Below, piece by piece: positions 34,524 through 42,902 of a stretch of 64,000 nucleotides of DNA. The notes under the pieces were generated by a model, which saw nothing but the letters and a program-made list of their open reading frames with translations, did not search any database and had not been told where the DNA came from. The DNA is from Paenibacillus antri (lineage in GTDB: Bacteria > Bacillota > Bacilli > Paenibacillales > YIM-B00363): positions 248,001-312,000 of the forward strand of contig NZ_VCIW01000005.1 of NCBI RefSeq assembly GCF_005765165.1, in the 5' to 3' direction. Within the stretch, counting starts at the first letter, position 1. Every line of letters starts with the position of its first letter. Both the position numbers and the translations under genes were made by a program.

Positions 34524-36257
34524 ATGAACGGTTGGATACAGGCGGGTACGGTAGAAGAGCTCCGGGAGCAGGGGCCCAAGTTGATCAAGGGTGGGATCGT
34601 AGTATTCTATCATGAGGATGAAGTGCATGCGCTCGACAACCGGTGCCCTCACCTAGGTTTTCCGCTTCACATGGGAAGCTTATGCAATGGAATTGTGACG
34701 TGCCATTGGCATCATGCGCGGTTCGACGTATGCAGCGGCGGAACGCTCGACCCCTGGGCGGACGATGTTCCGGTTCACGACTCGACCGTTCTTGAAGGTT
34801 TGATCTGGGTGAATCCTAACTCCCGGAATGGCAATCAAGTAAAAATGTATAAAGACCGCCTGCAGAACGGTCTAGAGCAAAATATCGGGCTCGTCATAGC
34901 CAAGGCCATCGTCGGATTACTGGAGGCCGGCGTTCCGGAAACGGAAATCGCCGCCATCGGAATCGAATTCGGGGTTAAGCAGCGCAGACAAGGGTGGGGA
35001 TCCGGATTGACGATTCTGACCGCGATGGCGAACATATTGCCCAAACTAGATAAACAAGGCCGTATCCTTGCGTTGTTTCAAGGATTGCTGCATACGGCGC
35101 GCGACTCGGCCGGAAGCGGAACGCGCTTCTTGCTCGATCCGCTCCCTGATACAAGCGTCTCCGAAGAACGGTTGGCGACATGGTACCGCGATTGCATAGA
35201 GGTTCGGGATACGCGCGGCGCCGAACGGGTGCTTCTAACAGCCATGCAGAAGGGTGCGGATGAGAAGCGATTATTCTCTATGATGAGCATGGCGGCGACG
35301 GACCATTTCTACATTAACGGGGGCCACGCGCTGGATTTCCATAATAAAGCGTTCGAAAGCTTAAAACACGTCGGGCAAGAGCAACGTAAATATGTCCTCG
35401 CCTCGCTCGTTCCGATGTTCGGAGACGCCTCGCGCAGTGAAGAGCTTCACAGCTGGCAGTCTCCGGTCGATTTGGTTCAGCCCTTGAAAGAAGCCTTCGA
35501 GGAGCTATCTAGTATGGGAGTTTCTTCTGGAAAGAAAGTCGTCGACGACGAAGATCTGCTCCGAACGCTGCTCGGAGACGATCCGCTGCAGACGGTTCGC
35601 GTGTTGAAGGAAGCTTTACTCGGCGGTACTTCTCCGGTGCGCATCGCGCAAATTTCCGCATTGGCAGCGGCGGAACGGATCGTCCGCTTCCATACGCAAA
35701 ACGATTTCGGAGATTGGATTTCGGTACTGCATACGTTTACTCATGCTCACGCCGTTCACGAGGGCTTGATCCGTTCCGCCGATCCATGGATGGTTCGCGG
35801 CATTTTCCATACGGCGGCTACGATTTACCTCGACCGGTTCTTGAACATCCCGCCTGCTCCGAGACCGTCTGCCATTAGCGCCGCGGAAGAAGTTCCGCAT
35901 CCCGAGGAGCTGCTCGATATTCTCGACAAGCAGCAGCAGGTGGCGCCGGCGGCGGCGTGGGCGATCCGTTATTTGCGCGGCGGCGGAAAGCCTGAGCCGT
36001 TGTTCAACGTATTGGGTCATGCGCTGCTTCGAGAGGATGCGGAATTCCACTCCTTCCAAATGTTCGAGGCGGCCGCGGCGGAATATGACCACTGGGCTTC
36101 CGAGTCGGGCGCTTTCGCCGAGAAAGCCTGCGAAACGTTGATTCTTGCGATGACTCGTTATTTGGCGGCGCATGCTCCGACTTCCCGCGAGACGCCTCAC
36201 ACGGCGAAAATTGCATGGCGGCTCCATCGCGGCGAGAAATTGTTCGAAGAAGCGTAG
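34524..36257 (+). CDS. Rieske [2Fe-2S] domain fused to a long helical domain of unknown function
   Basis: This protein is 577 residues from ATG 34524, preceded by TGGAGGCG; the frame is open 38 codons further without a ribosome site. Residues 1-105 are a Rieske ferredoxin domain with ligands Cys41/His43 (CPHLG) and Cys60/His63 (CHWH). From about 115 the protein is almost wholly helical, with several histidines (DHFYINGGHALDFHNKAFESL, LHTFTHAHAVHEGLI). There is no mononuclear-iron dioxygenase domain of the usual ring-hydroxylase type. The helical part could be a metal-dependent oxidase-like fold, but I cannot name it. It is monocistronic, flanked by terminators on both sides. Confidence 0.75.
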   Translation: MNGWIQAGTVEELREQGPKLIKGGIVVFYHEDEVHALDNRCPHLGFPLHMGSLCNGIVTCHWHHARFDVCSGGTLDPWADDVPVHDSTVLEGLIWVNPNSRNGNQVKMYKDRLQNGLEQNIGLVIAKAIVGLLEAGVPETEIAAIGIEFGVKQRRQGWGSGLTILTAMANILPKLDKQGRILALFQGLLHTARDSAGSGTRFLLDPLPDTSVSEERLATWYRDCIEVRDTRGAERVLLTAMQKGADEKRLFSMMSMAATDHFYINGGHALDFHNKAFESLKHVGQEQRKYVLASLVPMFGDASRSEELHSWQSPVDLVQPLKEAFEELSSMGVSSGKKVVDDEDLLRTLLGDDPLQTVRVLKEALLGGTSPVRIAQISALAAAERIVRFHTQNDFGDWISVLHTFTHAHAVHEGLIRSADPWMVRGIFHTAATIYLDRFLNIPPAPRPSAISAAEEVPHPEELLDILDKQQQVAPAAAWAIRYLRGGGKPEPLFNVLGHALLREDAEFHSFQMFEAAAAEYDHWASESGAFAEKACETLILAMTRYLAAHAPTSRETPHTAKIAWRLHRGEKLFEEA

Positions 36258-36263
36258 ACGGTG

Positions 36264-36310
36264 CGGGTCAAGTTCTTGTCTGGGCAAGCGACAAGAACTT
36301 GACCCGTTTC
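36264..36310 (+). terminator. Terminator with 17-bp perfect stem
   Basis: CGGGTCAAGTTCTTGTC (36264-36280) and its exact complement GACAAGAACTTGACCCG (36290-36306) flank a 9-base loop; TTTCTT follows. A third, imperfect copy of the arm lies at 36318-36335 (15/18 identical). The length of the stem is unusual for a plain terminator. Confidence 0.75.
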
Positions 36311-36344
36311 TTGGTGCGCGACAAGAATTGGATCCTATTGGTTA

Positions 36345-36365
36345 GTCGGACACGATATGTCCGAC
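36345..36365. promoter_or_regulatory. Operator-like palindrome upstream of the signal-less binding protein gene
   Basis: GTCGGACA (36345-36352) and TGTCCGAC (36358-36365) form a perfect 8-5-8 palindrome, 9 bases ahead of a possible -10 TATACT (36375-36380). The WYL-like regulator encoded two genes later is a candidate binder. Confidence 0.55.
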
Positions 36366-36418
36366 CGCCTTCGGTATACTGAGGCTGTAAGTCAATTCAT
36401 ACAGGGAGGCGGTACGCG

Positions 36419-37594
36419 ATGCAGATTCGAATTGCGACGCATGACGATCAGCGGATGGCGGTCATTCAAGAGGCGGCGCGGCAGTTTCGCAACGACCATC
36501 CAGGCGTCGCCATCGTGTTGGAGTTTGCGCCGGATCGAAAGACGATGCGGCGGCAGTTGGCGGAAGGGAACGGGCCGGACATTGTCGAGTGGGAAGGGGC
36601 AAACATGGGACAATGTCTGGACGGCGGACTGTTGTCGGATTTGTCCGATTTGATCGCGCGCGATCGTATCGACATGGGCGACTACTACCCGAGCGTTCAT
36701 GAGGCGGTGCACTCGGACGGACGGATCGGAGCGATTCCGGTGATGGCCGATACGCTCGGCGTCTTTTACAACCGGGACCATTTCGACCAAGCGGGGCTCT
36801 CGTATCCGGGAGAAAACTGGACGTGGGAAGAGTTCACGGATGCGGCGGAGCGTTTGACGCTCCGGGATGAGCGGGGGGATATCCGGCGCTATGGCGCGTT
36901 CGCCAGCTTCGGTTACATGATTTACGTCGAACCGGTCGTCTGGAATCGCGGCGGAGCGTTTTTGTCGGAAGACGGGACGGCGTTGGACGGCTACTTGAAC
37001 AGCGAAGCTACTATCGAAGGGGTTCGTAGTTATTTGCGGTTGATCGACCAAGGGTTGTCCCCGCGCATGGAAGTCGGCCGCGATTCGTGGATCGACTGCT
37101 TTATTCACGGCAAAATGTCGATGTACCTCGATGCGAACTGGGCGATCCGGCCGATGAAGGCGGAGCAGCGGGCGAAATTCGGAGTAGCCGGGTTTCCGCG
37201 CGATCCGGGGAAGCCGAATTTGTTTGAAGTGTACGGCTACGGTATTTCGCCGTCATGCCCGGAGCGAGAACTGGCGTGGGCGTTTTTGCGCAAGCTGACT
37301 GCGCCCGGCGGCGAAATCGGCAAGCTGTGGTCGGTACTCAAGTTGGCCGTTTCGGATACGGCGGCGGAGCACAGCGGACAGACGACGGACGCGTTATATG
37401 CTCCGTTTCTGCGTGAGCTGCGCTCTGCTCGACTGAGCGCGTATCAGTGGCCGAATATGATTCCTGCGTTCCATTTCCGCGACACGTTTCGCACGATGGA
37501 GCATGCCGAAGATGTAGAACAGGTGCTGCGAGCTGCGGCGCGCCGGACGCCGAAGCTGCCCGCCTTCGATCCGGTCCGGTTCGAGTGGTGGTAG
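36419..37594 (+). CDS. Substrate-binding-protein-like protein without signal peptide
   Basis: This 391-residue protein has the family 1 solute-binding fold but begins directly at the first strand (MQIRIATHDDQRMAVIQEAARQF, then NDHPGVAIVLEFAPD), with no signal peptide or lipobox, so it should stay in the cytoplasm. Other family features are IPVMADTLGVFYNRDHFDQAGL, ENWTWEEFTDAAERLT and GYGISPSCPERELAWAFLRKL. The ATG has GGGAGG 10 bases ahead, so the short N-terminus is not a start error. It is followed 47 bp later by a WYL-like regulator. A role as an intracellular sugar sensor is inferred from location and pairing. Confidence 0.8.
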   Translation: MQIRIATHDDQRMAVIQEAARQFRNDHPGVAIVLEFAPDRKTMRRQLAEGNGPDIVEWEGANMGQCLDGGLLSDLSDLIARDRIDMGDYYPSVHEAVHSDGRIGAIPVMADTLGVFYNRDHFDQAGLSYPGENWTWEEFTDAAERLTLRDERGDIRRYGAFASFGYMIYVEPVVWNRGGAFLSEDGTALDGYLNSEATIEGVRSYLRLIDQGLSPRMEVGRDSWIDCFIHGKMSMYLDANWAIRPMKAEQRAKFGVAGFPRDPGKPNLFEVYGYGISPSCPERELAWAFLRKLTAPGGEIGKLWSVLKLAVSDTAAEHSGQTTDALYAPFLRELRSARLSAYQWPNMIPAFHFRDTFRTMEHAEDVEQVLRAAARRTPKLPAFDPVRFEWW

Positions 37595-37641
37595 TTTCGG
37601 TCGCAGGCGCGTAATCGGAAGCGAGAGGAGGGCGTACGGCT

Positions 37642-38271
37642 GTGAGCAATATGCACCGCATCCTGTGGTTCGATGAGCAAATTCGATCAGGGAACTTCCC
37701 GAATGCGAAAGCGTTGGCGGAACATTTCGAAATATCGGTGCGGCAGGCGGGACGGGATATCGAGTATTTGCAGGACTCGCTGCGCGCGCCCATGAGCTAC
37801 AACGCTAGGCGCCGCGGCTATGAATACAACGATGCAGCGTATATTTTGCCCTCTGTATTTTTAACGGAGACGGATATTCGTATCGTTAACTTTCTCATCT
37901 ACAAATACGAAGAAGCTGTTAAATCGATAGGATACGTGGATGGGTTGGACCGGGTCGTGCAGACGCTCAAACGATTCGTCCCGTACCAGCCGGAGGACAG
38001 CGAGCTGCCTGCGTTCATGGTGGACGCCAAGACGGCGCAGCATAAGCATGACGTCGATCGGGCGATCGATCGCGGCCACAAGCTGCGCATCGTTTACGCC
38101 GATAACTCTGGCGAGCATGTAGTAGACATTCACCCGTACCGAACGTATTCTCGGGTGGAGCCGGCGTATGTGGCCGTGATCGCTTGGTGCGAGCAATCCG
38201 GCGAGGTGGAGCATTTCCGCCTCGATCGAATAGAATCGATCCGATACAGCGGCCAGTCATACTTGCGCTGA
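37642..38271 (+). CDS. HTH transcriptional regulator with WYL-like C-terminal domain
   Basis: This 209-residue protein has an N-terminal winged helix with DeoR/HTH_11 pattern (LWFDEQIRSGNFPNAKALAEHFEISVRQAGRDIEYL) and a C-terminal WYL-type sandwich (LRIVYADNSGEHVVDIHPYRTYSRVEPAYVAVIAW, then EHFRLDRIESIR). WYL domains sense small ligands or nucleic acids. It is shorter than typical WYL regulators (about 300). The GTG start has AGAGGAGGG upstream. It probably forms an operon with the signal-less binding protein. Confidence 0.82.
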   Translation: MSNMHRILWFDEQIRSGNFPNAKALAEHFEISVRQAGRDIEYLQDSLRAPMSYNARRRGYEYNDAAYILPSVFLTETDIRIVNFLIYKYEEAVKSIGYVDGLDRVVQTLKRFVPYQPEDSELPAFMVDAKTAQHKHDVDRAIDRGHKLRIVYADNSGEHVVDIHPYRTYSRVEPAYVAVIAWCEQSGEVEHFRLDRIESIRYSGQSYLR

Positions 38272-38411
38272 GCGTAGCGGGAGTTATGTCCAAGCATATT
38301 TTTGGAACACCTCTTTTCGCAATCGAAAAGACCTCAATGCCACGGTAAATGGTGGCTGATTACCGTTATGTTTGAGGCAGCGGGCATTTTCAGGATGTAC
38401 GTTCCACACCG

Positions 38412-38927
38412 GTGTTTTATTTGGATCAAACGAAATATTCAAAGCAGTCGGAAGCGGGGAACACAATAACATACCGGGCACTTGGCGGCGGTGTGCCCGT
38501 TCCAGTTTCCGTAACCTCTTATGGGGACCGCAAGGAAGTCATGATCAAGGGCGAAAATTATAGGATAAGAAGCATGCAAGGCGAAGGCAACTCTCGGCTA
38601 TCCATCACTTATCCGAGCGGTAAAACGTATACAGCCGAGCGGTTTACCGGCATGTACATGGTGTATGACGAGCAAGGGGAATGGGTGACGCCGGCCACTA
38701 GGTACATTGACGACACCCGAATTCTTACGCCCGGCGAAGAATATTATTTGGCGAACGATTTGATCCGTGCGGCTTACGAAGAGCAGCATACAACGAACGG
38801 TAACCTGTTTTACTTCAATCTTTATGTAGAAAACCTGGAGCCGACCGATTTCTATTTGTTTATGGCAAAAATCGGTGCGTGTTTGGTAATGGGTGCCCCA
38901 GTTTTCTTATTTATCAAGTCTTTATAA
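38412..38927 (+). CDS. Hypothetical protein, possibly 5'-truncated, one C-terminal membrane segment
   Basis: The open frame encodes 171 residues from GTG 38412, but no ribosome site precedes it. The frame is protein-like a few codons upstream (DVRSTPVFYLDQTKYSKQ) until a stop at 38373-38375. The body is beta-rich (TYRALGGGVPVPVSVTSYGD, KEVMIKGENYRIRSM), and the last 22 residues form a membrane helix (LFMAKIGACLVMGAPVFLF). A matching N-terminal helix may have been lost. No family is recognised. Codon use is more AT-rich than in the regulators upstream. Confidence 0.55.
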   Translation: MFYLDQTKYSKQSEAGNTITYRALGGGVPVPVSVTSYGDRKEVMIKGENYRIRSMQGEGNSRLSITYPSGKTYTAERFTGMYMVYDEQGEWVTPATRYIDDTRILTPGEEYYLANDLIRAAYEEQHTTNGNLFYFNLYVENLEPTDFYLFMAKIGACLVMGAPVFLFIKSL

Positions 38928-38962
38928 CCTAACGCTACTTTTGCAGACCTCGGGGGGTTGTC

Positions 38963-39817
38963 ATGCGATTGCATAAACTAGCCAATACGGGAATAAGCGT
39001 TCCAGTAATAGGCCAAGGCACTTGGAAATTCGGCGAGGATAAGCATCGGGAAAAGGACGAAATTGAAGCCTTACGTTTCGGCATAGAAAATGGGCTGACT
39101 TTAATCGACGCTGCCGAAGAGTATGCAAACGGCGGGTCGGAAATAGTCGTCGGAAAGGCAATCCAGGATATTAGAAACGATGTATTCCTTGTAACGAAGG
39201 TCTCTGCAAAAAATTGTTCGTACAAAGGTGTCCTTAGAGCGGCGGAGGCAAGCTTAGATCGATTAAAGACAAGCTACATTGATTTGTATCTACAGCATTG
39301 GCCGAGTGATCAGTACGATGTTTCAGAAACGATGGGGGCAATGGTTGAATTAGTGAATAAGGGCATAGTTAAATATGTCGGGGTGAGCAATTTCTCAACG
39401 GATTTAATGGAAGAGGCTCAACATCACTTAGGCAAAGTCCCTTTGGTTTGTAATCAAGTCGGATACCATTTGAACGATAGAAGCATCGAGAGCGACGTGT
39501 TGCCCTTTGCCAAAAAACAAGGGATTACGATTATGGGGTATTCGCCATTCGGATATGCACCAGGCGTATTTGGGATGAAAGGATTTCCCAAGATCGGATC
39601 GCCGGAACGAAATGCGTTGGACTCCATAGGAGCAAAGTACGGAAAAACTGCATATCAAGTGGCGTTAAACTGGGTGTTACGGCAGGAAGGATTAATAACA
39701 ATCCCCAAAGCGGCGAACAAGGAACACATCGTCGATAATCTTGGCGCGTTGGGGTGGGAGCTGCAAAAAGAAGATATTAATGATATTGAGATTCACTTCC
39801 CGATCGATCGGCGATAG
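38963..39817 (+). CDS. Aldo/keto reductase
   Basis: This 284-residue cytosolic NAD(P)H-dependent oxidoreductase is a TIM barrel with the complete catalytic tetrad Asp49, Tyr54 (LIDAAEEYANG), Lys79 (LVTKVS) and His112 (YLQHWP). Family motifs GIVKYVGVSNFS, YSPFGYAPG and IPKAANKEHIVDNLGAL for cofactor binding are present. The start ATG follows GGGGGGTTGTC. It reduces or oxidises a small carbonyl or sugar; the substrate is unknown. It is a stand-alone gene with lower GC than its neighbours. Confidence 0.92.
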   Translation: MRLHKLANTGISVPVIGQGTWKFGEDKHREKDEIEALRFGIENGLTLIDAAEEYANGGSEIVVGKAIQDIRNDVFLVTKVSAKNCSYKGVLRAAEASLDRLKTSYIDLYLQHWPSDQYDVSETMGAMVELVNKGIVKYVGVSNFSTDLMEEAQHHLGKVPLVCNQVGYHLNDRSIESDVLPFAKKQGITIMGYSPFGYAPGVFGMKGFPKIGSPERNALDSIGAKYGKTAYQVALNWVLRQEGLITIPKAANKEHIVDNLGALGWELQKEDINDIEIHFPIDRR

Positions 39818-39905
39818 CGTGGGAAGGCGAAAGACGTTTCAACCGAACTCAAGTAGGCTGCGCGAAGGATTGTTTTCCATTCGGCTGTGCCTTACAATTC
39901 AAAGT

Positions 39906-39977
39906 AGAGCGACCTCCATGACGGGTTTTGGGGCATGCCCCGACGCAGCCCGATCTAACCGAGGCGCTCTTCTTTTG
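39906..39977 (+). terminator. Compound hairpin/terminator before the LuxR-type gene
   Basis: AGAGCGACCTC (39906-39916) pairs with GAGGCGCTCT (39961-39970) around one bulge and is followed by TCTTTTGTT. The loop contains a further nested helix CGGG...CCCG and the palindrome GGGGCATGCCCC (about 39930-39941). It resembles a branched terminator or a small structured leader. Confidence 0.6.
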
Positions 39978-40013
39978 TTCTAAGACCCAATGCGACGAGG
40001 TGACCGACGCGCA

Positions 40014-42044
40014 ATGTCCATGGAGGAGAATTCGTCCCGCCTGTTGGCGGATGCAGTGGAGCGAACGAAGCGTCGCTCGCTCGTAGGTCGAGAACGAGAA
40101 ATCCAAGCGTTTCTTGACGTTCTGTCTTCGCAAGATCCGGAGGAGCGAATCTTGAATGTGTACGGAACAGGCGGCGTAGGGAAAAGTTACTTGCTGGACG
40201 AATTTCGCAGCCTTACCGAACATGCGAAGGTGTCCTTCTTGTATGTGGACGGCCTCGCGTTCCCGCGCAATCCTTCCGGGTTCTACTCGTACTTGGTCCG
40301 ATTGCTAGCCCGACCGGATCGCGAGATTACGGAGATCGGCTCGGCACAGGAGCAATGCAGCTCCCTTCTGCGGCAAGCGGCCGCTCCGGGAAAGCTGATC
40401 CTCGCGATCGATACGTTCGAAGCCTGCGGGGAGCTGGAAGGATGGCTGCGGGAGGAGTTTCTTCCCAGCCTCCCGGACGGAACGCGCATCGTCATTGCGG
40501 GGCGATTGCCGCTGCAGGGCGAATGGCTTTCTTCGCCGACTTGGGGGCGGACGATTTATCGGCTCCCGCTTCGGGATTTGCAGTACTACGCCGTAAAGAC
40601 GTATCTGGAACGGGCGGGGATCCAAGGGGATGAATCATTGCGGCTGATTTGGGCGAAAACCAAAGGCCATCCGCTTACGCTTTCGCTGCTCGCATCCACG
40701 ATGCTCGCCCGGTCGGCAGACGCGCGGCCGATATCGAACGAACCGGATATTTTCCCGTATGTCGTCTCGACCTGGCTGAAGGAGGTGCCGGATCCGGACA
40801 TCCGCGAGCTGGTGGAGGCGGCCGCGGTGCTGCGGCATTTCAACCAGGAACTGCTGAGCTTCGTATTGGAAAAGGACGTGGCGACCGATCGATTTTTACA
40901 ACTGGTCGGGTACTCTTTCTTCCGCCGAACCGACCGCGGGTGGATCATGCACGACTTGCTGCGAGACGCCGTCGCCCGCGAGTTGCGTCATCGGGCTCCG
41001 GATAACTACGAGAAACTTTGGAAGCGTTGCGTGCTTCATTATTACCTCCGGATTCGAAGAGCTTCCGCCAAGGCATCAATCGCGTGGGAGACGTTGGAGT
41101 GGGTGTATTACATCGGCGATCGACTGATCCGCACGTTGTTTTATCAACATGCCGCGGTTTTCACGTTGGAGCCGGTTCACGCTTCGAACCGGCTCGAAGC
41201 CGAACGATTTCTGGATAACCGGCGCCGCTGCGAGAAGGACGTTCGCATCGTCCAGACCGACCCCGAGTCGAACGAACGATACGAATACGAGATCAAGGCG
41301 GAGGATGGGAAGCGTTGGCTTGCGCACTTTTATATGCAAGAGCTGCTCGAATTGGACTCGAACATCGTGAAGCTGATCCGCGACGCGCATGGGAACGTAT
41401 GCGGCATGGCGGTCCTGATCCCCATTCATGAAGGGACGCTCGACTACTTATTGACGCATCCGCCTTCCCGGGCGTATTTCGCGAGCCTGTCCGAACCGAT
41501 GCTTAAGGAGCTAAGAACGCAACGGGAGGCCGCCGCCGGATATTTCATCCCGTCGATCGACGTGACCGATTTCGGCGACGATGCCATGCGGGAAGCTGCG
41601 GGCCTTACATTCATCTCTTCTATGCTTCCAGCCGGATTGGTCGTGACCACCTCGCCGCCGATCCCGTTTTTATATAACGCATTCCTAAGCCTAGGTTTCG
41701 AACCGGTGAAGGACGTATTTCATCGCGATTACGACGACGAGATGCCCACCCCGTACTTCGCTCTGGATACGAGAGGCAGGAAGCTGCTCGATTACTTAGG
41801 GAAAATGACGGCTTCCTTCGGTTGGATGCAGGAGCAAGCCGCCGCGGATGCGCTTCGGCAGCAACTATCCAAGCGGGAGCGCGAAGTGACCGAGCTGTTG
41901 CGGCAAGGCAAGACGAACGCGGAAATCGCGCGGGAATTGTTTCTTAGCGAGGCGACGGTCAAGAAACACGTTAATAATATTTACAGCAAGCTGCAGGTGA
42001 AAAACCGGATCCAATTGATGAACAAAGTTCGGGAACGAACCTAG
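40014..42044 (+). CDS. STAND-type ATPase/LuxR-family transcriptional regulator with an unidentified middle domain
   Basis: This protein is 676 residues from ATG 40014 (GAGGTGA upstream; ATG 39990 has no ribosome site). Walker A GTGGVGKS lies at about residues 51-58 and Walker B-like [11 protein letters not shown] follows; further NTPase helices ([24 protein letters not shown]) fit a STAND/AAA switch. Residues about 400-600 form a separate alpha/beta domain ([42 protein letters not shown]) that recalls an acetyltransferase-like fold, but this is unsure. The last 65 residues are a LuxR helix-turn-helix ([20 protein letters not shown]). No target can be assigned. Confidence 0.82.
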   Translation: MSMEENSSRLLADAVERTKRRSLVGREREIQAFLDVLSSQDPEERILNVYGTGGVGKSYLLDEFRSLTEHAKVSFLYVDGLAFPRNPSGFYSYLVRLLARPDREITEIGSAQEQCSSLLRQAAAPGKLILAIDTFEACGELEGWLREEFLPSLPDGTRIVIAGRLPLQGEWLSSPTWGRTIYRLPLRDLQYYAVKTYLERAGIQGDESLRLIWAKTKGHPLTLSLLASTMLARSADARPISNEPDIFPYVVSTWLKEVPDPDIRELVEAAAVLRHFNQELLSFVLEKDVATDRFLQLVGYSFFRRTDRGWIMHDLLRDAVARELRHRAPDNYEKLWKRCVLHYYLRIRRASAKASIAWETLEWVYYIGDRLIRTLFYQHAAVFTLEPVHASNRLEAERFLDNRRRCEKDVRIVQTDPESNERYEYEIKAEDGKRWLAHFYMQELLELDSNIVKLIRDAHGNVCGMAVLIPIHEGTLDYLLTHPPSRAYFASLSEPMLKELRTQREAAAGYFIPSIDVTDFGDDAMREAAGLTFISSMLPAGLVVTTSPPIPFLYNAFLSLGFEPVKDVFHRDYDDEMPTPYFALDTRGRKLLDYLGKMTASFGWMQEQAAADALRQQLSKREREVTELLRQGKTNAEIARELFLSEATVKKHVNNIYSKLQVKNRIQLMNKVRERT

Positions 42045-42161
42045 ACTCGATCCCTTCCGCTACGCGGCAACGCGAAAATACACCTTTCGGATACTGTCGC
42101 CCGGCTCGGAACGCTGGTACCCTTAGGTTGTTCTGAATCGTAACGGGAAGGGGAATCGGGA

Positions 42162-42902
42162 ATGCGGTCGTTCCGGAAAAAGTCGGTGTTGACGGTTGCG
42201 TTCTGCGCCGCCATGTTGACGAGCTCCTTGGGCTCCGCTTACGCGGCGGTAAACTTAGAACCGATCAACGCTTTTTTTAACAGAGGGGTTTCTTTCGTCT
42301 TGAACGGGGAGCGTTGGAAGCCGACGGATGCCAACGGCAAGGCGCTCAATGTTGTCTACTACGAAGGGGCCAATTACTTGCCGGCCCGGGCGTTGGCGGA
42401 GGCGCTCAAAATTCCGATCGAATACGACGCCGCCGCGCAGACGATTTATATCGGATCCAAGCCCGGGGCGAAGACGCCGATCTTCGCCGCGCCGATGGAA
42501 ATCGATAATATTTATGCGATTCTATCGCGCGCCTCCGCGGACACGCTGGTGAACGGCGTCTCTTATCAAGAGGTGTTGAAGATCGACCAGTACGGCGACG
42601 TCTACTTCACGATCGACCGGAAGTACAAGCGCCTCGTTCTGGATGCAGCCGTCGTCAGCCCCGGCGAACACGAGGTCGATGTTTCGCTTTACAATGCGTC
42701 CGACTTAGCGGGGAACGCCGCCGATACGGTGCTTGAGAAGCATACTGTAAGCCCTGAGGACGATTCGACGCGAATGAGCTTCAACGTCGAAGGGTTGGAA
42801 AAAATCCGCATTCATGTGCAAAGCCCGAACCTGAATCCGTATATTTACGCCCGAATTCTGGATACTTCGTATTTCGATAACGGGGAGACGGCGAGTCCAT
42901 GA
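42162..42902 (+). CDS. Secreted copper-amine-oxidase-N (stalk) domain protein
   Basis: This 246-residue protein has a cleavable signal peptide (basic start MRSFRKKS, hydrophobic core, AYAA cleavage near residue 29). Residues about 35-105 match the stalk domain found in Paenibacillus surface proteins (FVLNGERWKPTD, NVVYYEGANYLPARALAEAL, YDAAAQTIYIGS). The C-terminal half is beta-rich and resembles an NPCBM-like sandwich (YKRLVLDAAVVSPGEHEV, EKIRIHVQSPN). The stop overlaps the next start (ATGA), so it is co-translated with the SLH protein. Confidence 0.82.
   Translation: MRSFRKKSVLTVAFCAAMLTSSLGSAYAAVNLEPINAFFNRGVSFVLNGERWKPTDANGKALNVVYYEGANYLPARALAEALKIPIEYDAAAQTIYIGSKPGAKTPIFAAPMEIDNIYAILSRASADTLVNGVSYQEVLKIDQYGDVYFTIDRKYKRLVLDAAVVSPGEHEVDVSLYNASDLAGNAADTVLEKHTVSPEDDSTRMSFNVEGLEKIRIHVQSPNLNPYIYARILDTSYFDNGETASP

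Noticed and set aside
38313-38330. CTTTTCG/CGAAAAG hairpin after the WYL-like gene
   Set aside because: No T-run on either strand and only seven pairs; not supported as a terminator.
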